From the NCBI RefSeq assembly GCF_000424445.1, contig NZ_KE384187.1, forward strand, positions 257,815 to 321,814: a DNA stretch of 64,000 bases. Direction: 5' to 3'. Below, piece by piece: positions 52,597 through 60,864 of this stretch (its first letter is position 1; every line of letters starts with the position of its first letter). This stretch comes from Oribacterium sp. NK2B42 (GTDB lineage Bacteria; Bacillota; Clostridia; Lachnospirales; Lachnospiraceae). A program made the position numbers and the translations under genes. A model generated the notes under the pieces. The model was not told the origin of the DNA. It ran no database searches and worked only from the letters and a program-made list of their open reading frames with translations.

Positions 52597-54195
52597 ATGA
52601 AGAACCTGAAAACCATGTTCCTTCGTAAAGAGCTTGACTTTACGATGGTGTTTACGATTTATCTTTATATATATACATCCATATCCACAATGACCAACAG
52701 GGATTCTGTCGGGTATATAGATAACCATACTCATCTTGTCATGTACTACCTGAACCAGCTTATCTTTGTGGCCGGACTTTTTTTGAATGTTTTTTTCTGG
52801 ACGAGACTTCCTAAGGATGAGCATAAATCTCTTTACCTTAAGTTTTCGGCTGTAGTTTTCTATCTTGGCAGCTTCGTGCTCATGCTTTACCCAAGTGCCT
52901 TCTCTTTTACGGTTATCGCTCCGATAGTGCATCTTTTTCTCGGAATCCTTGGAGGATCAGTGCATTATTTTATTTCTGCCGCACTTATGGGAACAGGTAT
53001 CCTTGGAAGAGTTATCGCCATTGGCGCAGCCATAACATATCTGCTTCAGTACATCGTTCAGATAGTGGCAGACAACAGTCTGCTTCTTTTGGTTATGATA
53101 ATATCAGGAGGCATAACACTGATCCCTGTCATAAAAAACTCATGGCAGTGGATCATACTTGAGTGTCTGCCACAGAACAACGTGAAAGATATGGGACAAA
53201 ACCATACCGCCGAAAAAACCGGAATCAATATCCTGATATCCTTTGTCCTCCTGGCAACAGCGGCTACGTTCCTGCTGTCCTATTGTGACAACTGGCTCAT
53301 AAACAGTATGCTGAGCAGTCAGCTCCAGGCTGTCAATGCCTACACCTGGCCGCGGCTTTTTGTAATTCCCGGCTATGTCTCTATGGGCATGATCGGTGAT
53401 CACAAGGAAGGAAGGTTTATGAACGTAAACTTTCTTGCTGTGATCCTCTGGCTCATTATGTGTCCCGTGCTGCTATCGGATATATCGGGAAATAATATTC
53501 AGCTCTTTATGGTCATTTTCTATATCGTGGTTGGCTTTTACATGGGATATATATACTATATGTCCTTTTCATTGGCTCCTTATACCGGACGCAACATGAT
53601 CATCGTCGCAAGTACAGGCAAGATCATTGAAGGTGTTTTTGGGGTTTTTCTGTCTCTTATCCCATGGGGGCTAATGAACACCTGGCACATCATCGCCATC
53701 GGTATCATGGCTTCATCAGTCATGACCCTTATTCTCGTCAGGAACTATATCTCCATGAAAGAGCCGTTAGCTAAGACAGAGGAAGACCCTGCGATAAGGG
53801 AAGAAGATTTACCGGAAGAGATGCCGATGGGAGGAAAGGCGGAAAAAACAGCAGATACAGATGCAGACAGAGATTCGGATACTGACATAGATGCAGATTC
53901 AGAGTTCAGCTTATCTGTCAAAGGTGACAGAGATGGTGACAAGGGTGGGCTTTCTCATATCATTGACAGACTTTCCATGAAATATGGCCTCACTGATCGC
54001 GAAAAGGAGGTATTTGCCAAACTCATCTTCACAGAGGATTCAGGACAGGAGATAGCTGACGCTCTCTATATCTCACGCCGTGTTTTTCAGAAGCATGTTG
54101 CCTCTATATATGAAAAAACAGGCACAAAAAGCCGGTTGGGGCTGTTTTGGATATATCACAGGGAAACAGTCCGGCAAGAAGCTCCATCACCGTGA
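52597..54195 (+). CDS. membrane-bound LuxR-type regulator (MFS-like N-terminus)
   Basis: A 532-residue protein with about 12 hydrophobic segments over residues 10-395, an acidic linker with Asp/Glu repeats (DTDADRDSDTDIDADSE, about 420-440), and a C-terminal LuxR helix-turn-helix (about 455-520: YGLTDREKEVFAKLIF, then QEIADALYISRRVFQKHVASIYEKTG). This one-protein design links a transporter-like membrane sensor directly to DNA binding; such MFS-LuxR fusions are known mostly from Coriobacteria. GGAG lies 7 bases before the ATG at 52597. It follows the 900-residue surface protein, which may be a target. Target and ligand are unknown. Confidence 0.82.
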   Translation: MKNLKTMFLRKELDFTMVFTIYLYIYTSISTMTNRDSVGYIDNHTHLVMYYLNQLIFVAGLFLNVFFWTRLPKDEHKSLYLKFSAVVFYLGSFVLMLYPSAFSFTVIAPIVHLFLGILGGSVHYFISAALMGTGILGRVIAIGAAITYLLQYIVQIVADNSLLLLVMIISGGITLIPVIKNSWQWIILECLPQNNVKDMGQNHTAEKTGINILISFVLLATAATFLLSYCDNWLINSMLSSQLQAVNAYTWPRLFVIPGYVSMGMIGDHKEGRFMNVNFLAVILWLIMCPVLLSDISGNNIQLFMVIFYIVVGFYMGYIYYMSFSLAPYTGRNMIIVASTGKIIEGVFGVFLSLIPWGLMNTWHIIAIGIMASSVMTLILVRNYISMKEPLAKTEEDPAIREEDLPEEMPMGGKAEKTADTDADRDSDTDIDADSEFSLSVKGDRDGDKGGLSHIIDRLSMKYGLTDREKEVFAKLIFTEDSGQEIADALYISRRVFQKHVASIYEKTGTKSRLGLFWIYHRETVRQEAPSP

Positions 54196-54289
54196 CTTCT
54201 TTCAGCCGCCGCATCCAGCAGTCTGCACATGGCCGGGCTGAGCAGTTACGCTCTGACCGTGGAACCGGCAAATATCACTTCATAAGCTG

Positions 54290-54318
54290 TTTAAATTCTT
54301 GATCATTTTGTGTATACT
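54290..54318 (+). promoter_or_regulatory. metA promoter
   Basis: TTTAAA (54290-54295), 17 bases, TATACT (54313-54318) with a TG extended -10. Confidence 0.6.
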
Positions 54319-54349
54319 TAGGTAAATTTCGGACAAAGGAGATGTTCAT

Positions 54350-55369
54350 ATGCCGATCAAAGTACAGAATGATTTACCGGCTAAGCATATACTGGAAAGC
54401 GAAAACATTTTCGTTATGGATGAAAAGCGTGCCCGGTCTCAGGAGATACGACCTCTTCGTATATGTATCCTGAATCTGATGCCGTTGAAAGAGGATACAG
54501 AACTCGATATTCTGAGAGTACTTTCCAATTTTCCCATACAGACGGAAATTACTTTTATGAAGGTGGCAACCCATGAGTCAAAGCATACGGATGCTTCCCA
54601 CCTTAACAAATTCTATATAACACTGGAACAGATCAGGGATGAATACTTTGACGGTCTCATCATTACGGGAGCGCCGGTGGAGAAGATGCCTTTCGAGGAG
54701 GTTGAGTACTGGGATGAGCTTAAAGAGATCATGGACTGGTCTCTCACACATGTATTCTCTACCTTCCACATCTGCTGGGCTGCGCAGGCAGGTCTTTACT
54801 ATCATTACGGGATTGAAAAGGTATTGCTTCCTAAGAAGCTCTCAGGCATTTACCGTCAGAAGGTTCTTCACCGCAAGAAGATGATCATGAGGGGGATGGA
54901 TGACTATTTCTATGTTCCCATTTCCAGATACACAGGTATAGATGAGGATGCGGTTCGAAACAATCCGGAGCTGTATGTGGTGGCTGATTCTGTAGATCCT
55001 GAGGAAGGCGGCATTTACATGGTTCTGGCCTGCTCCAGCAGACAGATATTCATCACGGGACATTCTGAATATGATAAGTACGATCTGGATAAAGAGTATA
55101 AGAGAGATTTGGCAAAGGGTCTGAATCCGGACATTCCTGTTAACTATTATAAGAATGATGACCCCTCTCAGGAACCTGTTCTCAGCTGGAGGTCCACTTC
55201 AAACTGCACCTATACCAACTGGCTCAATTTCGTTTATCAGGAGACACCTTATGATCTTACGGAGCTTAAGCCGGTTAAATGTGACAGCTATGTTGCGGTG
55301 GGTAATCACTTCAGTGAGAGGGATACGACCCTGACCTTTAAAATGGAAGGGGATCTGAGATATAATTGA
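54350..55369 (+). CDS. metA: homoserine O-acyltransferase, predicted acetyl-CoA specific
   Basis: A 339-residue MetA-type enzyme acylating homoserine at the start of methionine synthesis. Active-site Cys142 lies in FHICWAAQAG, and the catalytic His and Glu lie in ITGHSEYD. Residue 111 is Glu (GAPVEKMPFEE). In this family Glu111 has been linked to acetyl-CoA use and Gly111 to succinyl-CoA, so this is probably a homoserine O-acetyltransferase in spite of the MetA name. AAAGGAG lies 7 bases before the ATG. No SAM riboswitch was seen, unlike metK at 47783. Confidence 0.94.
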   Translation: MPIKVQNDLPAKHILESENIFVMDEKRARSQEIRPLRICILNLMPLKEDTELDILRVLSNFPIQTEITFMKVATHESKHTDASHLNKFYITLEQIRDEYFDGLIITGAPVEKMPFEEVEYWDELKEIMDWSLTHVFSTFHICWAAQAGLYYHYGIEKVLLPKKLSGIYRQKVLHRKKMIMRGMDDYFYVPISRYTGIDEDAVRNNPELYVVADSVDPEEGGIYMVLACSSRQIFITGHSEYDKYDLDKEYKRDLAKGLNPDIPVNYYKNDDPSQEPVLSWRSTSNCTYTNWLNFVYQETPYDLTELKPVKCDSYVAVGNHFSERDTTLTFKMEGDLRYN

Positions 55370-55427
55370 GATTCCCGGGTCATTCAGGAAACCTACACAT
55401 AAGAAGTACGATCAGAAAGGTAAATCA

Positions 55428-56678
55428 GTGGACGTTTTAGAAAGATTTATTGAATATGCAAAGATAGACACACAGTCAAGTGAGACCACCGGTACTCACC
55501 CATCGACAGAGAAACAGTTCGATCTTGCTAGACTTCTGGTTAAGCAGATGGAAGAGATGGGAATCAGAGATGTTCGTCTCAGTGACAAATGCTATGTATA
55601 CGGAAGGATTCCCTCAAATTTAAGTGAGGAGGATAATGCTGTAACCCCGAGGCTTGGTTTTATCGCTCATATGGATACATCACCTGCGGCGAGCGACACA
55701 GGCGTAAATCCCCGTGAGATAAAAAACTATCAGGGCGGAGACATCGTCCTGAATGTTGAGAAGAAGGTAGTTCTGTCGCCGAAGACATTCCCGAAGCTTA
55801 ACACTATGATCGGCGCAGACCTTTTGGTGACCGACGGTACCACGCTTCTCGGTGCGGATGACAAGGCGGGAGATGCCGAGATCATGGCCATGGCAGAGTA
55901 CCTCCTTACTCATCCTGAAGTAAAGCATGGCGAGATTCTGCTCGGCTTCACACCGGATGAGGAAATCGGAGAAGGTGCGGATTTTTTTGATGTGGCAGAC
56001 TTCAGCGCAGAGGTTGCATTCACTGTTGATGGCGGAACACTCGGCGAGATCGAGTATGAGAATTTCAATGCTGCATCCGGCAAGGTTGAGATCACAGGTG
56101 TTAATGTTCATCCCGGCGATGCAAAGGACAAGATGATCAATGCGGCGCTTGTAGCTATGGAGTTCAATGCATTACTCCCCGAGGACCAGCGGCCGGCTAC
56201 TACAGAGGGCTACGAAGGTTTCTTCCATCTCACAGGTATCGAGGGTGATGAAGTTCTGACAAAGATGAGCTATATCATCAGAGATCATGATAAGGTGAAG
56301 TTTGAGGAGAAGAAGAAACTTTTCCAAAGTGTTGCAGACAGGCTCAATGAGAAGTACAAGGATACAGCGGCGCATGTAGAGGTGGTTCTTAAAGATCAGT
56401 ACTACAACATGCGTGAAAAGATCGAGTCGGACAATATGTATCTCATCAGCGCAGCGGAAGAAGCATTCAGAAAAGCAGGAGTTGAGCCTGTGACAAAGCC
56501 TATCCGCGGAGGCACAGACGGAGCGAGACTCAGCTTTATGGGACTGCCTTGTCCGAACCTTTCAACCGGCGGTGAGAACTACCACGGAATTTATGAGTAT
56601 CTCAATATCAATTCCATGAGGAAGATGGTGGAGGTGCTCATTAATCTGGCAACGGATATGGTGGGGAAAAAGAAATAA
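55428..56678 (+). CDS. pepT: peptidase T
   Basis: A 416-residue M20 metallopeptidase that cuts tripeptides at the N-terminus. Metal and catalytic motifs are FIAHMDTSPAASDTG, LGADDKAGDAEIM, FTPDEEIGEGADFFDV, and the late GGTDGARLSFMGLPCPNLSTGG. Length is standard. The start is GTG with AGAAAGG upstream. It follows metA by 58 bases and is closed by a palindromic element (56691) and a terminator (56751). Confidence 0.95.
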   Translation: MDVLERFIEYAKIDTQSSETTGTHPSTEKQFDLARLLVKQMEEMGIRDVRLSDKCYVYGRIPSNLSEEDNAVTPRLGFIAHMDTSPAASDTGVNPREIKNYQGGDIVLNVEKKVVLSPKTFPKLNTMIGADLLVTDGTTLLGADDKAGDAEIMAMAEYLLTHPEVKHGEILLGFTPDEEIGEGADFFDVADFSAEVAFTVDGGTLGEIEYENFNAASGKVEITGVNVHPGDAKDKMINAALVAMEFNALLPEDQRPATTEGYEGFFHLTGIEGDEVLTKMSYIIRDHDKVKFEEKKKLFQSVADRLNEKYKDTAAHVEVVLKDQYYNMREKIESDNMYLISAAEEAFRKAGVEPVTKPIRGGTDGARLSFMGLPCPNLSTGGENYHGIYEYLNINSMRKMVEVLINLATDMVGKKK

Positions 56679-56690
56679 ACGGCAAATGAA

Positions 56691-56734
56691 GCCATGGGGG
56701 ACGGCTCTCTTCGGAGAGAACCGTCCCCCATGGC
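56691..56734. repeat. dispersed palindromic element, copy 3 (GGGACGGTTCTC family)
   Basis: Arms GCCATGGGGGACGGCTCTC (56691-56709) and GAGAACCGTCCCCCATGGC (56716-56734), with one G-T type change, close on a TTCG loop. It is 12 bases after pepT. Confidence 0.88.
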
Positions 56735-56745
56735 ACTATAAATGC

Positions 56746-57245
56746 AATGTAAAAGGACCCTCACATTAAGGGCCCTTTTAATATTAAAATTTAACAAGTT
56801 TCTTAATCAATATTCTATTTTTCGGCTAACTAATACAACGGAGTATTCTCCTTTCATTGTATTAGGTATGATAGCTTACTTCGACAAAGCTTTGTGCTAT
56901 GTCTGCTTCTATACCCGGTAACAAATAGATTTGTAAGACCAATCGTTAACTTTTTAATATGTTCCGAAGATGATTTCCACGTTTCAAGAAGGTTAAATAA
57001 TAGGAGAAACACTCCTCAGCTGAATAACATGACCACTTGACGTGCTGTTATCATAATCTCTATACTACCTTACCTGAAGTCCGAGGATATCATCCAATAA
57101 CTGTGCTGGCGTCATCGTTTTCATACCTCTGCTTTCTACAGTTTTCTGAAGTGATGTTTTTTATGATCTCGACGGATCATCATCGCTTTTGTTAACCTCG
57201 ATCACCCTTTCTCGTCAGGTGATGTGTTAACTCGTTCTTTATTGT
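56746..57245 (-). ncRNA. candidate long structured RNA
   Basis: No gene was found here, but the minus strand has a promoter at 57252-57280, a terminator at 56751, and a series of hairpins between. Examples are ATCACC/GGTGAT within GTTAAC repeats (57196-57237), ATGATC/GATCAT (57160s), AGGAG/CTCCT (57001-57016), ACAAAGCTTTGT (56884-56895) and AATACAA/TTGTATT around GGAG/CTCC (56830-56865). One small frame in it (18 codons from MKTMTPAQLLDDILG, near 57122) might be translated. It could also be a decayed region. The identity is not recognised. Confidence 0.4.
56751..56784. terminator. bidirectional terminator after pepT
   Basis: AAAAGGACCCT (56751-56761) and AGGGCCCTTTT (56769-56779), one mismatch. 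T-runs exist on both sides, so it can end pepT and also a minus-strand RNA from 57245. Confidence 0.75.
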
Positions 57246-57251
57246 GATTTA

Positions 57252-57280
57252 ATGTTAACATGTGGAAGTGATTTTGTAAA
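57252..57280 (-). promoter_or_regulatory. possible promoter of the candidate structured RNA
   Basis: On the minus strand TTTACA (57280-57275), 17 bases, TAACAT (57257-57252). Confidence 0.5.
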
Positions 57281-57589
57281 TATCAAAAAGTAAGAAAAAT
57301 ATTTTTATTTTGTAAGATTTCACCGATTTTGTAAGTTTTTGTTGGAACGGACTTTGAGTCAGTATCACTCGTCTTAAGGAAATGGAGTTTGATGAAGAGG
57401 TAAAAAAGATTAAAACCAATATCTATTCATGTTTAAAAGGATGTGCAATGTGGAGACATTGGCATCCTTTTTCCATACTGAAATGATATAAAATATTCAG
57501 AAGGTGATAATGTCCGGAGAGAAGCATTCGTTTATTTCATAGCTGTTGCACCGGGAAGACAGAATATTATAAAATGGTGTAAGTAAGGG
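57281..57589. other. AT-rich region with one terminator, no gene
   Basis: Apart from the terminator-like hairpin at 57435-57472 and a 34-codon frame (57382-57486) that runs through it, nothing supported was seen. Confidence 0.4.
57435..57472 (+). terminator. terminator-like hairpin
   Basis: AAAAGGATG and CATCCTTTT with an inner CAATGT/ACATTG stem and GGAG loop, followed by TTCC. No known gene precedes it on the plus strand. Confidence 0.65.
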
Positions 57590-57706
57590 TCAAATGAACC
57601 AAATCATGCGTTTGTGCAAGGATTTAAGACTTTATGACCCGCCCGGGCGATTATTAAAACAGATATATATTCAGCCGGAAACCCCATGACCTTCAGGTCG
57701 TGGGAT
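57590..57706 (+). mobile_element. orphan right end of an IS200/IS605-family element (omega-RNA-like)
   Basis: The segment has the layout of the 3' end of tnpB elements: a structured stretch (ATGCGTTTGTGC, then GCCCGGGC near 57640) and a terminal hairpin CCCATGACC-TTCA-GGTCGTGGG (57683-57704), preceded by GGAAA. No tnpA or tnpB remains in the window. The element's end abuts the start of the MATE gene. Confidence 0.55.
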
Positions 57707-57708
57707 GA

Positions 57709-59067
57709 ATGGTGTTACATAGAAAACGAAGTATGAGATCACGTATTCATTTATCAGAGCATTTTACATATGGTAAGCTGCTGCGGTTTACATTGCCATC
57801 CATTGCCATGAATATATTTGCCTCGCTGTATATCATTGCAGACGGATATTTTGTTGCCAATTATGTTGGTAAGACAGAATTTGCTGCTGTAAACCTTATC
57901 ATGCCGGTACTGAATATATTGGGAACCATCGGTTATATGTTCGGTGTCGGAGGCAGTGCTTTGATCGCAAAGACCCTGGGGGAACAGAAAAAAGAACGGG
58001 CTAACCGTCTCTTTTCTCTGATAGTGATGGTATCTTCCTGTCTTGGCTTTTTTCTGCTTGTGGTGGGCTTTATATTTATGCCCCGTATCACTGCGATGCT
58101 GGGTGCTGAAGGGAAGCTTTTCGAAGACAGCATACTTTACGGACGGATATTTATCCTGGCTCTGCCTGCATGGATATGGGTGTATGAGTTCCAGCTGTTC
58201 TTTGTGACTGCTGAAAAACCGGGACTGGGTCTTGCCGTTACAGTATGTGCGGGATTTAGCAATATTGCCCTGGATGCTCTGTTTATAATCGGTTTCCGCT
58301 GGGGACTGGCCGGTGCTGCTGCGGCCTCAGCATTAACACAGGTAGTAGGGGGTGTATTCCCGCTTATCTACTTTGCGCGGAAAAACAACAGCCTGCTGAG
58401 ACTTGTTAAACCTGAATGGAATGGCAGGGCGGTTTTTAAATGCTGCACAAACGGCTCTTCGGAATTTATGGCGGAAGCCGCAGCATCATTAGTGGGGATC
58501 ATTTACAATGTTCAGCTTCTTAAGTATGCAGGTGAGGGCGGAGTTGTGATTTACGGTATCCTGATGTATGTAAGCCTGATCTTTACCGCCATGTTTGTGG
58601 GCTACTCCAATGGAGTAGGACCTGTTTTCGGCTATCATTACGGCGCTCAGAATCACGGAGAACTAAAAAACCTGTTGAAAAGAAGTCTTTTGATCATCGG
58701 CCTTACATCTGTTCTGATGTTTATTCTTTCGGAATTGATTGCATATCCATTTTCAGTATTATTTCTGCAGGGTTCGGAGGAGCTGCTGCCGGAAGCCTTG
58801 CATGCTTTCAGGATCTTCTCCGTTGCATACCTTTTCACGGGAATTGCTGTTTTCGGATCGGCTTTCTTTACTGCCCTGAATAACGGACAGATATCGGCAT
58901 TGATATCCTTTCTAAGGACGTTTGTGTTCGAGCTAGGAGCGATTCTCATGCTTCCGTTGCTGCTCGGAGTGGACGGTATATGGTGTTCCACTTTGTTTGC
59001 TGAGCTGATAGCTGCTGTAACCGGCGGCATCTTTATGGTGGCTTTGAGGAAGAAATATCATTATTAG
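57709..59067 (+). CDS. MATE family efflux transporter
   Basis: A 452-residue membrane transporter with 12 hydrophobic segments in two halves, as in the NorM/DinF type. The N-terminal FTLPSIAMNIFASLYIIADGYFVANYVG and the GVGGSALIAKTLGEQKKERAN loop are family marks; the second half repeats the pattern (YSNGVGPVFGYHYGAQNHGELK). It exports cationic drugs or metabolites by ion exchange. The start is uncertain: neither the ATG at 57709 nor that at 57733 has a good ribosome site. The upstream IS605-type end may have replaced the original leader. Confidence 0.88.
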   Translation: MVLHRKRSMRSRIHLSEHFTYGKLLRFTLPSIAMNIFASLYIIADGYFVANYVGKTEFAAVNLIMPVLNILGTIGYMFGVGGSALIAKTLGEQKKERANRLFSLIVMVSSCLGFFLLVVGFIFMPRITAMLGAEGKLFEDSILYGRIFILALPAWIWVYEFQLFFVTAEKPGLGLAVTVCAGFSNIALDALFIIGFRWGLAGAAAASALTQVVGGVFPLIYFARKNNSLLRLVKPEWNGRAVFKCCTNGSSEFMAEAAASLVGIIYNVQLLKYAGEGGVVIYGILMYVSLIFTAMFVGYSNGVGPVFGYHYGAQNHGELKNLLKRSLLIIGLTSVLMFILSELIAYPFSVLFLQGSEELLPEALHAFRIFSVAYLFTGIAVFGSAFFTALNNGQISALISFLRTFVFELGAILMLPLLLGVDGIWCSTLFAELIAAVTGGIFMVALRKKYHY

Positions 59068-59140
59068 AGTAATTGCAAGTAGTGCTGCCTGAGCACAGTT
59101 TTGACAGTTAAGAACCTTCCATGGTGGGAATGTGTAAATT

Positions 59141-59797
59141 ATGGACAAAAAAGAGCTGCGGACGATGATCCGCGAAAAAAGAAAAAATCTTACAACAGAC
59201 TATAAGGACAGAGCCAATGCTGAGATTGCCACAAGGTTTCTGCTCTATCCTGTATTTCAGCAGGTGGATTCGATTTTCTGCTATGTGAATACACCGGATG
59301 AACCTGATACGAGAGCCATCATTGAGACCGCATTTCAGATGGGAAAGATGGTGACGGTGCCGAGGTGTAAGCCGGGACCGGAGCATGTCATGGAGGCGGT
59401 TCAGATTCAGAGCTTTGATGATCTGGAGCCGGGAACCATGGGCATCCTTGAGCCGAAAGAAGGGCTTCCGGTCATAGACGGGTACAAGATAGCGCTGGCT
59501 GTCGTTCCCTGCATTTCTGCCGACAGATGGGGCGGCAGACTGGGGCATGGAGCGGGATACTATGACAAATGGCTTCACGGACTCGATATCTACAAGTACT
59601 GCCTGTGCTTTGAAGAATTGCTTTCGGAGAGAGTTCCCATGGAGCAGAATGACATTAAGATGGACCGTGTATTTACAGAGGATAAGATTTATAATCCGAG
59701 GGTTCAGAGCGAGGATACTCTGGGGGAGATAAAAAGGGATGCTGTGAAAAGCGGACTGACAGAGATCCTGAAAAGTCTGTTTCCATGGAAGAAGTGA
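59141..59797 (+). CDS. 5-formyltetrahydrofolate cyclo-ligase
   Basis: A 218-residue enzyme converting 5-formyl-THF to 5,10-methenyl-THF with ATP. N-terminal KKELRTMIREKRKNLT and the C-terminal GGRLGHGAGYYDKWL motif, which binds nucleotide, identify the MTHFS/YgfA family. Length is normal. GGTGG lies before the ATG at a loose distance. It stands 73 bases after the MATE gene and 142 bases before the sirtuin gene. Confidence 0.93.
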   Translation: MDKKELRTMIREKRKNLTTDYKDRANAEIATRFLLYPVFQQVDSIFCYVNTPDEPDTRAIIETAFQMGKMVTVPRCKPGPEHVMEAVQIQSFDDLEPGTMGILEPKEGLPVIDGYKIALAVVPCISADRWGGRLGHGAGYYDKWLHGLDIYKYCLCFEELLSERVPMEQNDIKMDRVFTEDKIYNPRVQSEDTLGEIKRDAVKSGLTEILKSLFPWKK

Positions 59798-59939
59798 TGC
59801 TGAGTGTTTGCATAAAGACATTTCAGTGAAGGATTTAAAATAGTATTCCTGGGAAGATTCGATTTTTTGCAGATGTATTTCTGCATTTTGGGATAGAGAT
59901 TTAAATAAGAGTTAATAATAATTATTGAAGGAGGGCATG

Positions 59940-60695
59940 ATGGACGAGCAAAAAATCAAGAGACTCAAAGAAATGATAGACGATTCAAAGTATATCGTTT
60001 TCTTCGGAGGCGCGGGAGTGTCAACGGAAAGCGGTGTTCCGGATTTCAGAAGTAAGGACGGGCTTTATAATCAGCATGATGTCCAGTTCGAGAAGTATCA
60101 TCCTGAGTATCTTCTCAGCCACAGCTGTCTTGTGAATGAACCGAAGGTTTATTATGAGTTCCACAGGCAGAAGATGGATACGAGAAAGATCGAGCCGAAT
60201 TTCGCTCACAAGTATCTTGCGGAGCTGGAGAAGAAAGGGAAGCTGAAGGCTGTGGTGACCCAGAACATTGACGGGCTCCATCAAAAGGCCGGAAGCAAGG
60301 AGGTCTACGAGATCCACGGAAGCGCCCTCAGGAACTACTGCATGCATTGCGGCAAGACTTACCCGGTGGACTATGTCTTTGATTCCACTGAGCCAATTCC
60401 TCATTGCGAATGCGGAGGCATTATCCGTCCGGATATCACACTTTACGAAGAGAGCCTTCCTGAGATTGCTGTGAGAAAGTCTGTTAATGCCATCGCCGAG
60501 GCTGACATGCTCATAATCGGAGGAACCTCTCTCACGGTGTATCCGGCGGCTTCCTATATAAACTACTTTGAAGGAAAGTATCTGGTGATCATTAACCGTG
60601 ACGCGCTTAAAGTCAGATCCGGGAATCAGGAGGTCTTGATGATAAATGACAGCATAGGAGAAGTGTTTAAAAGACTGTCAGAATTGGAGAAATGA
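59940..60695 (+). CDS. NAD-dependent protein deacylase (sirtuin)
   Basis: A 251-residue Sir2 enzyme removing acyl groups from lysine using NAD. The NAD motif is FFGGAGVSTESGVPDFRS, the TQNIDGLH stretch follows, the catalytic His is in EIHGSALRN, and a zinc site is formed by CMHCGKTY and HCECGG. The GGTSLTVYPAA stretch is intact. AAGGAGGG lies 5 bases before the ATG at 59940; a TTG at 59925 and an ATG at 59937 are alternatives. A hairpin at 60731 follows. Confidence 0.93.
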   Translation: MDEQKIKRLKEMIDDSKYIVFFGGAGVSTESGVPDFRSKDGLYNQHDVQFEKYHPEYLLSHSCLVNEPKVYYEFHRQKMDTRKIEPNFAHKYLAELEKKGKLKAVVTQNIDGLHQKAGSKEVYEIHGSALRNYCMHCGKTYPVDYVFDSTEPIPHCECGGIIRPDITLYEESLPEIAVRKSVNAIAEADMLIIGGTSLTVYPAASYINYFEGKYLVIINRDALKVRSGNQEVLMINDSIGEVFKRLSELEK

Positions 60696-60730
60696 TCAGA
60701 TCCTGTATAGGCTCCGGAAAGGAAAAGAGC

Positions 60731-60782
60731 CGGAGGGCAACTGTCAATTACACTTCGGGAATAGTTGTCCTTCGGCTTCTGT
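60731..60782 (-). terminator. terminator of the rluA-type gene
   Basis: On the minus strand AGAAGCCGAAGGACAACT pairs with AGTTGCCCTCCGGCTCT, followed by TTTCCTTTCC. The same hairpin may help end the sirtuin transcript. Confidence 0.75.
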
Positions 60783-60864
60783 GATGGACCACCAACCCCG
60801 TCCCACTGGCCCATCGACTGAACTATTACAGATTAAGACAACAGGTTTTTTGCTGAAAAGTAAA

